A stretch of DNA of 64,000 nucleotides from Methanoregulaceae archaeon UBA467. Its GTDB lineage: Archaea; Halobacteriota; Methanomicrobia; Methanomicrobiales; Methanospirillaceae. The notes below the pieces were generated by a model, which did not search any database, was not told where the DNA came from, and was given only the letters and a program-made list of their open reading frames with translations. Position numbers and translations under genes: made by a program. The stretch is from NCBI GenBank assembly GCA_002503825.1, contig DASP01000007.1, forward strand, positions 62,001 to 126,000, in the 5' to 3' direction. Each line of letters opens with the position of its first letter. The stretch's first letter is position 1. Below are positions 1-7,590 of this stretch, in pieces.

Positions 1-1178
1 CATGCACAGAGCTTGGATATCATTGAATCGTAATTGGGCGGGATGGTATATCCCATGTGGATACCGCTGTCCACCCGCATCCCCGGTCCGCCCGGTGAAC
101 GGTACCGCACGATCTTCCCGGGATCTGCGGCGAAATTGTTGAGCGGGTCTTCTGCGTTGATACGGCATTCGATCGCATGACCCCTGATGCTGATATCCTC
201 CTGCCCGAACGGGAGCGAATCCCCTGCGGCAATCGAGATCTGTTTTTTCACGATGTCAAGGCCTGTGATCAGCTCGGTCACCGTGTGCTCCACCTGCAGG
301 CGGGTGTTCATCTCCATGAAATAGTAGTTGCCATCGGAATACAGGAATTCCACTGTTCCCGCATTGGTGTAATCCGAGGCCTTTGCAACCGCGATTGCCG
401 ATGCCGCCATCCGGTCCCGGAGTTCAGGCGTCATGATAGGGCAGGGTGCCTCTTCGACGAGCTTCTGGTGACGCCGCTGGATTGAGCACTCGCGGTCATA
501 GAGGTGGACGATATTCCCGTGCTCATCGGCGAGGAGCTGGAACTCAATATGACGGGGTTTGACAAGGTATTTCTCGAGAAATACCGTGGCATCGCCAAAG
601 GCGGATTCTGCAATGCGCATCCCTGCGGCGATTGCTTCCTCCAGCGTTTTTTCGTCGCTGACGATCTGCATGCCTATCCCGCCGCCGCCGGCGCTTGCCT
701 TGACAATCACCGGGTACCCGATATCAGCCGCGATTTTCTTTGCATCCCCGATATCCCTGACGCCGCCCTCGGTACCGGGCACTACCGGCACACCGGCATC
801 CCGCATCGTCTGCTTGCTCTCGATCTTCGAGCCCATCGCCCTGATGGTCTTCCATGACGGCCCGATGAATGTGACCCCTTCATCAGTGCACCGCTTTGCA
901 AATTTGTGATTTTCCGCAAGAAACCCATACCCCGGATGTATGGCTTCACTCCCGGATTTTCTGGCAATGTCGACGATCCGGTCAATATTGAGATAGCTTT
1001 TCGACGGCGGCGCCTCTCCGACATGGAATGCCTCGTCTGCATATTTGACGTGAAGGGCGTCCTTATCGGCCGTGGAATAGATGGCTACCGTTTCGATATT
1101 GAGTTCCTTGCAGGCCCTCATAACCCTGATGGCGATTTCGCCGCGATTTGCAATCAGTATTTTATCGAAATATTTCAT
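1..1178 (-). CDS. pycA: Pyruvate carboxylase subunit A (biotin carboxylase), 3' end outside window
   Basis: This is the ATP-dependent biotin carboxylase subunit of the two-subunit archaeal pyruvate carboxylase. It carboxylates biotin carried on PycB, and the complex makes oxaloacetate for the incomplete TCA cycle. About 392 residues are visible, and the gene runs off the left edge. Seen: N-terminal KILIANRGEIA, the ATP-grasp glycine-rich loop KASAGGGGIGM near residue 160, ECSIQRRHQK near 230 and EMNTRLQVEHTVTE near 290, all family hallmarks. Its ATG overlaps the pycB stop as ATGA (1175-1178), so the two genes are translationally coupled. Separate A and B subunits are normal in methanogens. 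Confidence 0.95.
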   Translation of the reverse strand, partial: MKYFDKILIANRGEIAIRVMRACKELNIETVAIYSTADKDALHVKYADEAFHVGEAPPSKSYLNIDRIVDIARKSGSEAIHPGYGFLAENHKFAKRCTDEGVTFIGPSWKTIRAMGSKIESKQTMRDAGVPVVPGTEGGVRDIGDAKKIAADIGYPVIVKASAGGGGIGMQIVSDEKTLEEAIAAGMRIAESAFGDATVFLEKYLVKPRHIEFQLLADEHGNIVHLYDRECSIQRRHQKLVEEAPCPIMTPELRDRMAASAIAVAKASDYTNAGTVEFLYSDGNYYFMEMNTRLQVEHTVTELITGLDIVKKQISIAAGDSLPFGQEDISIRGHAIECRINAEDPLNNFAADPGKIVRYRSPGGPGMRVDSGIHMGYTIPPNYDSMISKLCA

Positions 1179-2914
1179 TCCACCACCATCAGAACGTCAC
1201 CGTTCTGGACCACGTCTCCGACATCGACAAAGATATCTGCGATTTTCCCGTCAACAGGGCTGTGGATCGGGTTTTCCATCTTCATCGCCTCGAGAACAAG
1301 AAGCAGTTCCCCTTTCTTCACCTCAGCTCCCCGGCTGACCGCAACTTCAAGGACCATTCCCTGCATGTTGGACTTGATACCCCCCTGGATATCGCCCCGT
1401 GGAATTTTATCGGTCACCTGGGGAGTCGCTGCCACGGCACTTCCGCCAACCGAGATTATCCGTACATTGAAGATCTCCCCGTCCACCTCGACTTCCATGG
1501 AGTGCGGGATATCTGCAGGAGCTGCAGCCTGTTTTTGTTTGGACGGTATCTCCTCTACCTTCCTTTCGCCTCTCAGGAACGACGGGGCAATTGCCGGGTA
1601 GATGATATAGGTCAGGACGTCCTCTTCTTTTTTGACCAGGCCTTCGGCGATCGCCTGTTGTTTCATCTTCTCGTAGATAGGTTCCAGCAGGTCCGCGGGC
1701 CTGACCGTGATGACCTCCTCGTCACCAATGATGAGGTGCCTGATTTCATCACTGATAGGGGCGGGAGATTTCCCATAAAGTCCCCGCACGTAATCCTTCA
1801 CCTCTTTTGTAACGTTACGGTACCGTTCGCCCCCGAGCAGCACATTAAGGACTGCCTGGGTGCCCACGATCTGGGATGTCGGCGTTACCAGCGGGGGATA
1901 GCCGAGATCTTCCCTCACCCTCGGTATCTCATCCAGGACTTCCGACCTGCGTTCAAGGGCGTCCTGCTCCTGCAATTGTGATACCAGGTTTGAAATCATC
2001 CCTCCGGGAAGCTGGTAGATAAGGACATCGCTGTCAACACGTTCCGATATGGGATTGACCAGCCCTTCGTATTTCTCTCTTAATTTCAGGCACAGATTTT
2101 TGACTTCACGGAGTTTTATCAGGTCGATGCCCGTATCCCGTGCAGTCCCCTCGAGTGACGCCACGACGCTCTCTGTGGGCGGCTGCGACGTCCCAAGCGC
2201 AAATGGGGACATTGCAGTGTCAAGAATGTCCACGCCTGCGTCCACTGCCGCCTGGTAGCTCATCGGGGCCACGCCACTCGTGGAATGACTGTGCAGGTCC
2301 ACCCTGATATCCACCGCCTTTTTAATTCCGGTTATCAGGTCACGTGCCGCATGCGGCATGATGAGCCCTGCCATGTCCTTTATGCAGACCGAATCGCATT
2401 CGTGGGCATAGAGGTCACGTGCCATCTCGATGAAGGTCTCATTTGTATGGACAGGGCTTGTGGTATAACATATCGTCCCCTGCAGGTGTGCCCCTACGTC
2501 CCTGACTTTCTTCATGGACCGGGTCATATTCCTGATATCGTTCAGCGCATCGAACACCCTGAATATATCGACACCATTTTTATGGGCATATTCAACAAAC
2601 CGGTCAACCACATCATCCGGATAATGCCGGTATCCTACGAGGTTCTGACCCCGCAGAAGCATCTGGATTGGGGTGTGCGTCAGTTCCTGCTTGAGAAGTT
2701 TCAGGCGGTCCCATGGATCTTCCGCAAGAAAACGTATACTGGAATCAAATGTCGCCCCTCCCCATGCCTCCACAGAAAAAAAGCCGACCTTATCGATCTG
2801 GCGGGCGATGGGAATCATATCCTCGGTCTTCATTCGCGTCGCGATTAACGATTGATGGGCATCCCTCAACGTGGTATCCGTAATCAATACTTTATTATGA
2901 TTCGCAGCACTCAT
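1175..2914 (-). CDS. pycB: Pyruvate carboxylase subunit B (carboxyltransferase + biotin carrier)
   Basis: Transfers CO2 from carboxybiotin to pyruvate, giving oxaloacetate. The 579-aa protein begins with the HMGL-like TIM barrel (DTTLRDAHQSLIATRM, residues 13-28; the metal ligands include the Asp of DTTLRD and the HSHSTSG segment), continues with the PycB/oxaloacetate decarboxylase conserved domain, and ends in a biotinyl domain with EAMKMEN; the biotinylated lysine is near residue 545. A GGAGGAG Shine-Dalgarno lies a few bases before the ATG at 2914. An oxaloacetate decarboxylase alpha subunit would look alike, but the coupled pycA argues for the carboxylase. Its biotin requirement explains the neighbouring transporter and ligase. 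Confidence 0.95.
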   Translation of the reverse strand: MSAANHNKVLITDTTLRDAHQSLIATRMKTEDMIPIARQIDKVGFFSVEAWGGATFDSSIRFLAEDPWDRLKLLKQELTHTPIQMLLRGQNLVGYRHYPDDVVDRFVEYAHKNGVDIFRVFDALNDIRNMTRSMKKVRDVGAHLQGTICYTTSPVHTNETFIEMARDLYAHECDSVCIKDMAGLIMPHAARDLITGIKKAVDIRVDLHSHSTSGVAPMSYQAAVDAGVDILDTAMSPFALGTSQPPTESVVASLEGTARDTGIDLIKLREVKNLCLKLREKYEGLVNPISERVDSDVLIYQLPGGMISNLVSQLQEQDALERRSEVLDEIPRVREDLGYPPLVTPTSQIVGTQAVLNVLLGGERYRNVTKEVKDYVRGLYGKSPAPISDEIRHLIIGDEEVITVRPADLLEPIYEKMKQQAIAEGLVKKEEDVLTYIIYPAIAPSFLRGERKVEEIPSKQKQAAAPADIPHSMEVEVDGEIFNVRIISVGGSAVAATPQVTDKIPRGDIQGGIKSNMQGMVLEVAVSRGAEVKKGELLLVLEAMKMENPIHSPVDGKIADIFVDVGDVVQNGDVLMVVE

Positions 2915-2972
2915 CGGGCTCCTCCAGACTGGGGACTTTATAACAAGCAGAAGCTAAAAGCCTCTAAAGTCT

Positions 2973-3626
2973 TCATTGTAAAAGTATAAAAATATCACGA
3001 ACAGGAATAAAAGCGACAATTAAAATTAGAATTGACAGGACCGCGGCCGGTATATCCCCATTCGCCCTGTGGAAGGACGGACAGATAGTTCCTCCGTGGA
3101 TATAGCCCCTCATCGAGAGCAGATCTGCCTGGTCCTCAGCCCTCTTCATCTGGGTATGGATAAGCATGCCCCCGGCAGGAATTATTGTACCAATTCCCGG
3201 CTTTACCGGTTTTAACCTGAAGGCAAAACGGAGCCGGGTTATCTCGTCAGCAATAAATTCCATCGACTGGATGCTCATTTCAGCGGCAAGACCTATGTCG
3301 AACCCTGATTTATTACCAAAGAGCCATACCGAGAGGTCCATGAACTCACCGGGAGCACGGTCATGAAAAACCCAGAATGCAATAAGGAGAATTACTGACA
3401 TCCGTATGAAGTATGAAAGGCCGTCGCCGCCGGAAAACCATATCAACACGGAAATGATGCCTGAAAATGCAATAATGAGAAGGCCGTACCGTGATTTCTG
3501 AAGTACTCTTATACCCGGCGTGCACACGAGCCACCATAAAAATACCAGGACTGCTGCAAAGATGCTTAAAAATGCTGCAACAGAGAGCATAACCGTTGCC
3601 AGCAGCCTCATTCGTGCATCCAGCAT
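2973..3626 (-). CDS. ecfT: ECF transporter transmembrane subunit EcfT
   Basis: Membrane coupling subunit (CbiQ/BioN/EcfT family) that links the substrate-binding protein BioY to the two ATPases. The 217-aa protein has N-terminal hydrophobic helices, a charged cytoplasmic region in the middle (residues about 110-180, rich in Arg/Glu/Lys, including RAEDQADLLSMRG, where the ATPase-coupling motifs of the family lie) and a last hydrophobic helix at the C-terminus. It overlaps the end of ecfA2 by 19 nt and is the last transporter gene before pycB. Assigned to biotin because bioY and birA are in the same gene run; EcfT proteins alone do not reveal substrate. Confidence 0.85.
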   Translation of the reverse strand: MLDARMRLLATVMLSVAAFLSIFAAVLVFLWWLVCTPGIRVLQKSRYGLLIIAFSGIISVLIWFSGGDGLSYFIRMSVILLIAFWVFHDRAPGEFMDLSVWLFGNKSGFDIGLAAEMSIQSMEFIADEITRLRFAFRLKPVKPGIGTIIPAGGMLIHTQMKRAEDQADLLSMRGYIHGGTICPSFHRANGDIPAAVLSILILIVAFIPVRDIFILLQ

Positions 3627-4306
3627 GATGCCTCCATGATATCGGATTCAGAAATATTTTCCGGGATGATGCCCTTCTCCACCAGTTTCCTGATGCGGGC
3701 TGGTGCATGTGACCACCGGGTAAGTGCATGTGGCAGTTCACCGGTACGGACAAGCGTACCGCACTGTATCTCCCAGATTACATCAACGTGCGGGAAAAAA
3801 CGTTGTTCATGGGTACAGATAATCACAATTCCACCGGTTTTTTGATCGATACGCTGGCATACATCCTTTTTCTCCCTGCAGTCAAGTGCGCTGAACGGCT
3901 CATCCAGAATAAGCAGGTCCCAGTCGCGTGAGAGTATGCAGTGCAGGTGGAGCCTCTTTAACTCACCCCGGCTGAGCCTGAAGGGGTCTTTTTTGCCGTA
4001 TCCCTCGAGTCCTGCAGATGCGAGTACAATGTCAGGGTCCAGCCCCCACGAACGAACCTCTGCCGATATCGTGCTCCCGGTGACATGATACTCGGGGAAT
4101 TGCATGGAGAGCATTACTGAATGTATATCGTTTCGTTTCACACTGCCTTTATCCGGGGACAAAAGCCCTGCCGCCATAAGCGAAAGGGTGGTCTTACCGG
4201 CCCCGATCTTTCCACTGACCAGGTGTATCCCGGGCAAAAACCGGCCGTCTGCCTCAAGTTGCCAGTCCTTCCTGAGAAATACAGCGTGATCAAAGACCAG
4301 TTCCAT
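3608..4306 (-). CDS. ecfA2: ECF transporter ATPase (EcfA2-like)
   Basis: ABC-type ATPase of the biotin ECF module. In 232 aa it shows a Walker A (GKIGAGKTTLS), an ABC signature in the variant LSRGELKRLHL, and Walker B with catalytic Glu (LLILDEPFSALD), followed by the H-loop histidine in CTHEQRF. The signature replaces the common LSGGQ with LSRGE, still within family limits. It overlaps ecfA1 by 17 nt and ecfT by 19 nt, so the three subunits are made together. It would pair with EcfA1 as the ATPase heterodimer. Confidence 0.88.
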   Translation of the reverse strand: MELVFDHAVFLRKDWQLEADGRFLPGIHLVSGKIGAGKTTLSLMAAGLLSPDKGSVKRNDIHSVMLSMQFPEYHVTGSTISAEVRSWGLDPDIVLASAGLEGYGKKDPFRLSRGELKRLHLHCILSRDWDLLILDEPFSALDCREKKDVCQRIDQKTGGIVIICTHEQRFFPHVDVIWEIQCGTLVRTGELPHALTRWSHAPARIRKLVEKGIIPENISESDIMEASCWMHE

Positions 4307-4952
4307 TGCGTATCCTCCAGTCGAACGGGTAAAAACAGGTACCGGCGAGGTTTTTAAAGACCTCCCCGGGAGTGCCGTAGTGCTGTACTTTTCCGCCTGA
4401 GATAAAAGCTATATGATCACATGATCCGGCAAGATTCATGTTCTGGGTACATTGTATGCTGTATGACGCCCCGGACTGGGCAATCAGGCGTTCTGCTGCC
4501 TCAAAGGTTTCCATGTCAAGGTGTGAATCAAATTCATCAGCAACAAGGACGTCCGGCCCGGATACGACTGCGGTGACCAGTGCCACGATCGCCTTTTCAC
4601 CGCCGGACAGATCTTTCACGGGGCGTGGCAGGAGGTGCCCGATACCTGCCTTTTCCGCAAGGTTCGTCACGATGGCATCGGCTTTACTGCAGGGGACATT
4701 CCTGAACCGGAGCGGGGATGCAATCTCATCTTTCACGCTAAAAAAAAGCATGTTGCGATCGGGGTACTCGTTGACCCAGCCTATTTCACACTGGCGGGGC
4801 GGGACTCCGTCTATGGTGATGCTCCCTTCCTGAGGCAGCGCAATTCCTGATAAAACCCTGAGGAGACTTGTTTTTCCACCTCCGTTCGGGCCGATAACTG
4901 CAGTCCTCCCCGGGTGAATGGAAAGCGCCGGTATGGTGACCTTCCGGAACAC
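4290..4952 (-). CDS. ecfA1: ECF transporter ATPase (EcfA1-like), start codon uncertain
   Basis: Second ABC ATPase of the ECF module: Walker A GPNGGGKTSLL, signature LSGGEKAIVAL, Walker B VLVADEFDSHLD and a GQ-like downstream CTQNMN segment. The first usable near-cognate start is GTG at 4952, giving a protein that begins with FRKVTIP. Homologues normally begin about seven residues earlier with a short beta strand of the form M-I-x-I-x-D-L. Exactly that segment (IIQIQDLV) is encoded in frame upstream back to an ATA codon at 4973-4971, right after an in-frame TGA at 4982-4980. A GGGGAG element sits about nine bases before the ATA. An AUA start or a sequence error is therefore possible; see findings. 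Confidence 0.82.
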   Translation of the reverse strand: MFRKVTIPALSIHPGRTAVIGPNGGGKTSLLRVLSGIALPQEGSITIDGVPPRQCEIGWVNEYPDRNMLFFSVKDEIASPLRFRNVPCSKADAIVTNLAEKAGIGHLLPRPVKDLSGGEKAIVALVTAVVSGPDVLVADEFDSHLDMETFEAAERLIAQSGASYSIQCTQNMNLAGSCDHIAFISGGKVQHYGTPGEVFKNLAGTCFYPFDWRIRNGTGL

Positions 4953-5007
4953 CAGGTCCTGTATCTGGATTATTCTGCATCACTCCCCGGACCCGGTTCC
5001 AGCCGCA

Positions 5008-5538
5008 TCAGATATCTCCCTGTTCTGAAGACAGATATCGTTCTGCAACAAAATACGCTGCATATGCCTTGAGTGCATCTCCCGGGACAAACGGGATGAC
5101 TCCGACAATGAATGCATCCACGAGCGAAAGTCCTGCGCTTACCGAGAGCCATGCCATCCCTATCGCATATATCGTACCTGTCCCGAGGATAAAACCGGCA
5201 GCGTGGCGGGATCGGCCTGACCCTTCATATGCCATCCCGGCGATACACGCTGCCGGGATAAACCCGAGCATGTAGCCTCCGGTCGGCCCGAGCAGGATCC
5301 CGATTCCTGCGGTGCCGTTATGGAACACCGGGAGGTTCATCGCTCCGAACAGTACGTATAACCCTGTCGGAATGACAGCGTACCGTTTCATAACCGCTCC
5401 TGACAGGAGCACAAAGAGCGTCTGAAGAGTCAGCGGAACCGGGAAAAAAGGGATTGAGACCCAGCTGCCCACTACGATAAGCCCGATAAATGCAGCAGTC
5501 TGCGATAGTATCAATGAACGCCGGTGGTCACCAAACAT
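5008..5538 (-). CDS. bioY: Biotin transporter substrate-binding protein BioY
   Basis: BioY S component of the energy-coupling-factor transporter: a membrane protein that binds biotin. It has 176 aa and about six hydrophobic helices. Family features seen are VGSWVSIPFFPVPLTLQTLFVLLSG near the N-terminus (quoted in parts: SIPFFPVP, LTLQTLFV), GPTGGYMLGF in the middle and FVPGDALKAYAAYF near the C-terminus. The ATG is only two bases downstream of a palindromic BirA-type operator. The ecfA1-ecfA2-ecfT genes follow on the same strand, so this is a group I (dedicated) ECF module. Confidence 0.93.
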   Translation of the reverse strand: MFGDHRRSLILSQTAAFIGLIVVGSWVSIPFFPVPLTLQTLFVLLSGAVMKRYAVIPTGLYVLFGAMNLPVFHNGTAGIGILLGPTGGYMLGFIPAACIAGMAYEGSGRSRHAAGFILGTGTIYAIGMAWLSVSAGLSLVDAFIVGVIPFVPGDALKAYAAYFVAERYLSSEQGDI

Positions 5539-5540
5539 CT

Positions 5541-5568
5541 GTCAACCTTATTTTATTTTATGGTTGAC
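5541..5568 (-). promoter_or_regulatory. BirA-type biotin operator upstream of bioY
   Basis: A perfect inverted repeat GTCAACC - 14-nt AT-only spacer - GGTTGAC lies between the birA stop and the bioY ATG. Arm sequence and the 14-nt spacing match the known architecture of BirA (HTH-containing biotin ligase) operators, and birA with an HTH domain is the adjacent gene. The spacer reads ATAAAATAAAATAA on the coding strand and could itself be a TATA-like element. BirA-biotinyl-AMP binding here would shut off bioY and the ATPase genes when biotin is plentiful. Binding is inferred, not shown. Confidence 0.8.
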
Positions 5569-5577
5569 GAAATCAGT

Positions 5578-6561
5578 CTATCGCTGTATACAATCGCCTG
5601 CAATGACCCTCTCGATTTTACCGTTCTCTTTCCTTATCAGTAATGCGCCGAATTCATCGATATCTATTGCCTCTCCCTCAAAACTGGACTTGAGGGTATT
5701 GATGCGGACGTGCTGATCGAGTGTGCATGAAAGGCTCTTCCATTCGCGGGTCAGTGCCTCGTATTCACCTGCTTCGAGGAGATTATACCTGCTTTCAAAC
5801 TCCTTCAGGATCCGGGCGAGGAACGAGGCCCGGTCGACGTCATGGCCTACCTCGGCACTGATAGACGTCACCGAGCTTGGTACTTTGGAGAGGTCCGAGG
5901 GGGAGATATTGACGTCAACCCCGATTCCAAGGAGGCAGTAATGGATAGTATCGGCCTCTGCCGACAGCTCAAGAAGGAGCCCTGCCACCTTATTGCTCCC
6001 GATATAGATATCATTCGGCCATTTGATCAGTGCACCGAGGTCAAACTCCTTACGGATCGCCCTGGCAATCGCGATCGAGCCTGCCATGGTGACCATAAAT
6101 ACATGGTCAATGGGAATCTTTGGTTTGAGGACAACGGTTATCCATATCCCGCCTGCCGGGGAGACCCAGGCACGCCCAAGTCTTCCGATCCCGCCACTCT
6201 GCTCCTCTGCAATGATAACCATCCCGTGAAGTTTTGAGACATCCCCTTCTGACGCGAGCTGCTTGCCAACCCAGATGGTGGAGGGGGTATTCTCAAAATA
6301 ACGCATTTTTTTGCCGATAAAAGACGTCCTCAGCTTTTTATGTACTTCGTACGGGAGAAGGCGGTTGCTCACCTTCGTGAGCCTGTATCCTTCGTTTTGC
6401 GAGGCGGAGATATCATACCCCATGTTGATGAGTTCCTTCACATGCTTCCAGACCGCAGACCGGGACATTCCCAGCTTGTTGCCGATATGTTCACCAGACA
6501 CCGGTCCTTCGCTGGTTTCGAGAATTTCAAGCACTTTAAAAGCCGCTTCGTACATTGCCAT
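5578..6561 (-). CDS. birA: Bifunctional biotin-[acetyl-CoA-carboxylase/pyruvate carboxylase] ligase and biotin repressor
   Basis: Class II biotin protein ligase. The 327-aa protein starts with a winged-helix DNA-binding domain (residues about 5-65: EHIGNKLGMSRSAVWKHVKEL is the HTH). It continues with the catalytic domain (GGIGRLGRAWVSPAGG biotinyl-AMP loop near 125-140, IKWPNDIY near 180, GIGVDVN near 215) and ends with the small SH3-like C domain (EGEAIDIDEFGALLIRKENG, quoted loosely). It biotinylates PycB and, with its HTH, can repress bioY through the operator just downstream. The ATG overlaps the upstream DUF2111 stop as TAATG. Confidence 0.93.
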   Translation of the reverse strand: MAMYEAAFKVLEILETSEGPVSGEHIGNKLGMSRSAVWKHVKELINMGYDISASQNEGYRLTKVSNRLLPYEVHKKLRTSFIGKKMRYFENTPSTIWVGKQLASEGDVSKLHGMVIIAEEQSGGIGRLGRAWVSPAGGIWITVVLKPKIPIDHVFMVTMAGSIAIARAIRKEFDLGALIKWPNDIYIGSNKVAGLLLELSAEADTIHYCLLGIGVDVNISPSDLSKVPSSVTSISAEVGHDVDRASFLARILKEFESRYNLLEAGEYEALTREWKSLSCTLDQHVRINTLKSSFEGEAIDIDEFGALLIRKENGKIERVIAGDCIQR

Positions 6562-6983
6562 TACCTTTTTGCATCAATCTGCTCTGACGGAAGTGGGCAG
6601 GGATCCTTTCCACAGACCTGTTTTAGTATTGCTGACTGGTGATCCATAAGTGTTGCGAGATCAAATATGCCTGTAATATCAACGATACCGATTGCACAGA
6701 TTGCCGTTCCATCCACATCACGTATCGGGCTGACAATAACAGGAACACCCTTGTATGCCCCGTTACGCGGAGTAACACGCAGAACCCTGTTCTCTTCAAT
6801 AACCTGTTCAAGCACCGGCCCGGAATAATTACGGTCGACGATCTTCCCCTCTTCTATCCTGATTCCCGGGAATTCACGGGATCGGGCGGTAACTGGCAGG
6901 CGATTTAGAATTTCATGTAATGCTACCGCCACAGGTTCGATATCCGCTGCTTTTGAACCTGAGGAGATAATATAACGATGCAT
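6561..6983 (-). CDS. DUF2111 domain protein
   Basis: A 140-aa soluble protein matching my recollection of the methanogen-restricted DUF2111 family; its function is unknown. It has an alpha/beta, PAS/roadblock-like feel: GPVLEQVIEENRVLRVTPRNG (in parts), then VPVIVSPIRDVDGTAICAIGIVDITG, a pattern seen in small ligand-sensing domains. The C-terminus carries a CxxxxxC pair (CGKDPCP). It is stop/start coupled to birA, so expression with the biotin genes is likely, but no role in biotin metabolism can be claimed from sequence. Confidence 0.75.
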   Translation of the reverse strand: MHRYIISSGSKAADIEPVAVALHEILNRLPVTARSREFPGIRIEEGKIVDRNYSGPVLEQVIEENRVLRVTPRNGAYKGVPVIVSPIRDVDGTAICAIGIVDITGIFDLATLMDHQSAILKQVCGKDPCPLPSEQIDAKR

Positions 6984-7014
6984 GGGACATACCTCATAAA
7001 TCCCTCGTCACCGA

Positions 7015-7590
7015 CTAAAATAATGTTTCCCTTGCTGCTGTGCAGAACTCACGTATAAAATCCCTGGATGGGTATTCATGAATACAGGTAACAACTATCA
7101 TCCCTTCTCCGACTTTTCGGGAGATCATCACTGCGTTTCCATCACTGTCCGCGACGACGTCTGCATCATGCGAATGAAAGAATCCATCGCACTCAATTGA
7201 ACTAACGTCGTAATCATGGAGTATTGCAGAGCATTCATGCCCCTTTACAACTTCCACCCGCCCCTGTCCGTAATTATGGGTGTACTCCACATTGAACGGT
7301 AGCCAGTCGTACGGGTTGCGCCTGTCATCTGCTGCTCCGAATACAAGGACCCTGCCGCCACCTTCCGCAAAACGACGGATGCGTGACCCTGAAGCCCTCA
7401 ACGCGGGAAGAAGGTTTGAGTAGGCCGGATGTGCAAATCCGGTGGGTACAATCAGGGCGGTAAACCGTCCCCTGAAGAAGGGCGCCGCCAGCATGTGGGG
7501 GGTCACATGCTCGCAGGGCACTCCGCATTCTTCAATAAAACGGCTGAATACCAGGTTTGTATCCCATACCAGTCCCGAACGTCGTATCAC
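7015..7590 (-). CDS. Glutamine amidotransferase-like hypothetical protein
   Basis: A 191-aa protein with a class I glutamine-amidotransferase-like (flavodoxin-like) fold pattern: TALIVPTGFAHP, GGRVLVFGAADDRR, GEGMIVVTCIHEYPSRDFI. No catalytic Cys in the usual GxCxG nucleophile elbow is visible, so enzymatic activity is doubtful; it may be a ligand-binding relative, like the N-terminal biotin-protein-ligase-type amidotransferase folds. Its start overlaps the rtcB stop (7587-7590, ATGA), tying it to the RNA-ligase operon. Function is unassigned. Confidence 0.6.
   Translation of the reverse strand: MIRRSGLVWDTNLVFSRFIEECGVPCEHVTPHMLAAPFFRGRFTALIVPTGFAHPAYSNLLPALRASGSRIRRFAEGGGRVLVFGAADDRRNPYDWLPFNVEYTHNYGQGRVEVVKGHECSAILHDYDVSSIECDGFFHSHDADVVADSDGNAVMISRKVGEGMIVVTCIHEYPSRDFIREFCTAARETLF

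Noticed and set aside
1148..1981. 277-codon open frame antisense to pycB
   Set aside because: It is entirely within pycB and has no domain pattern.
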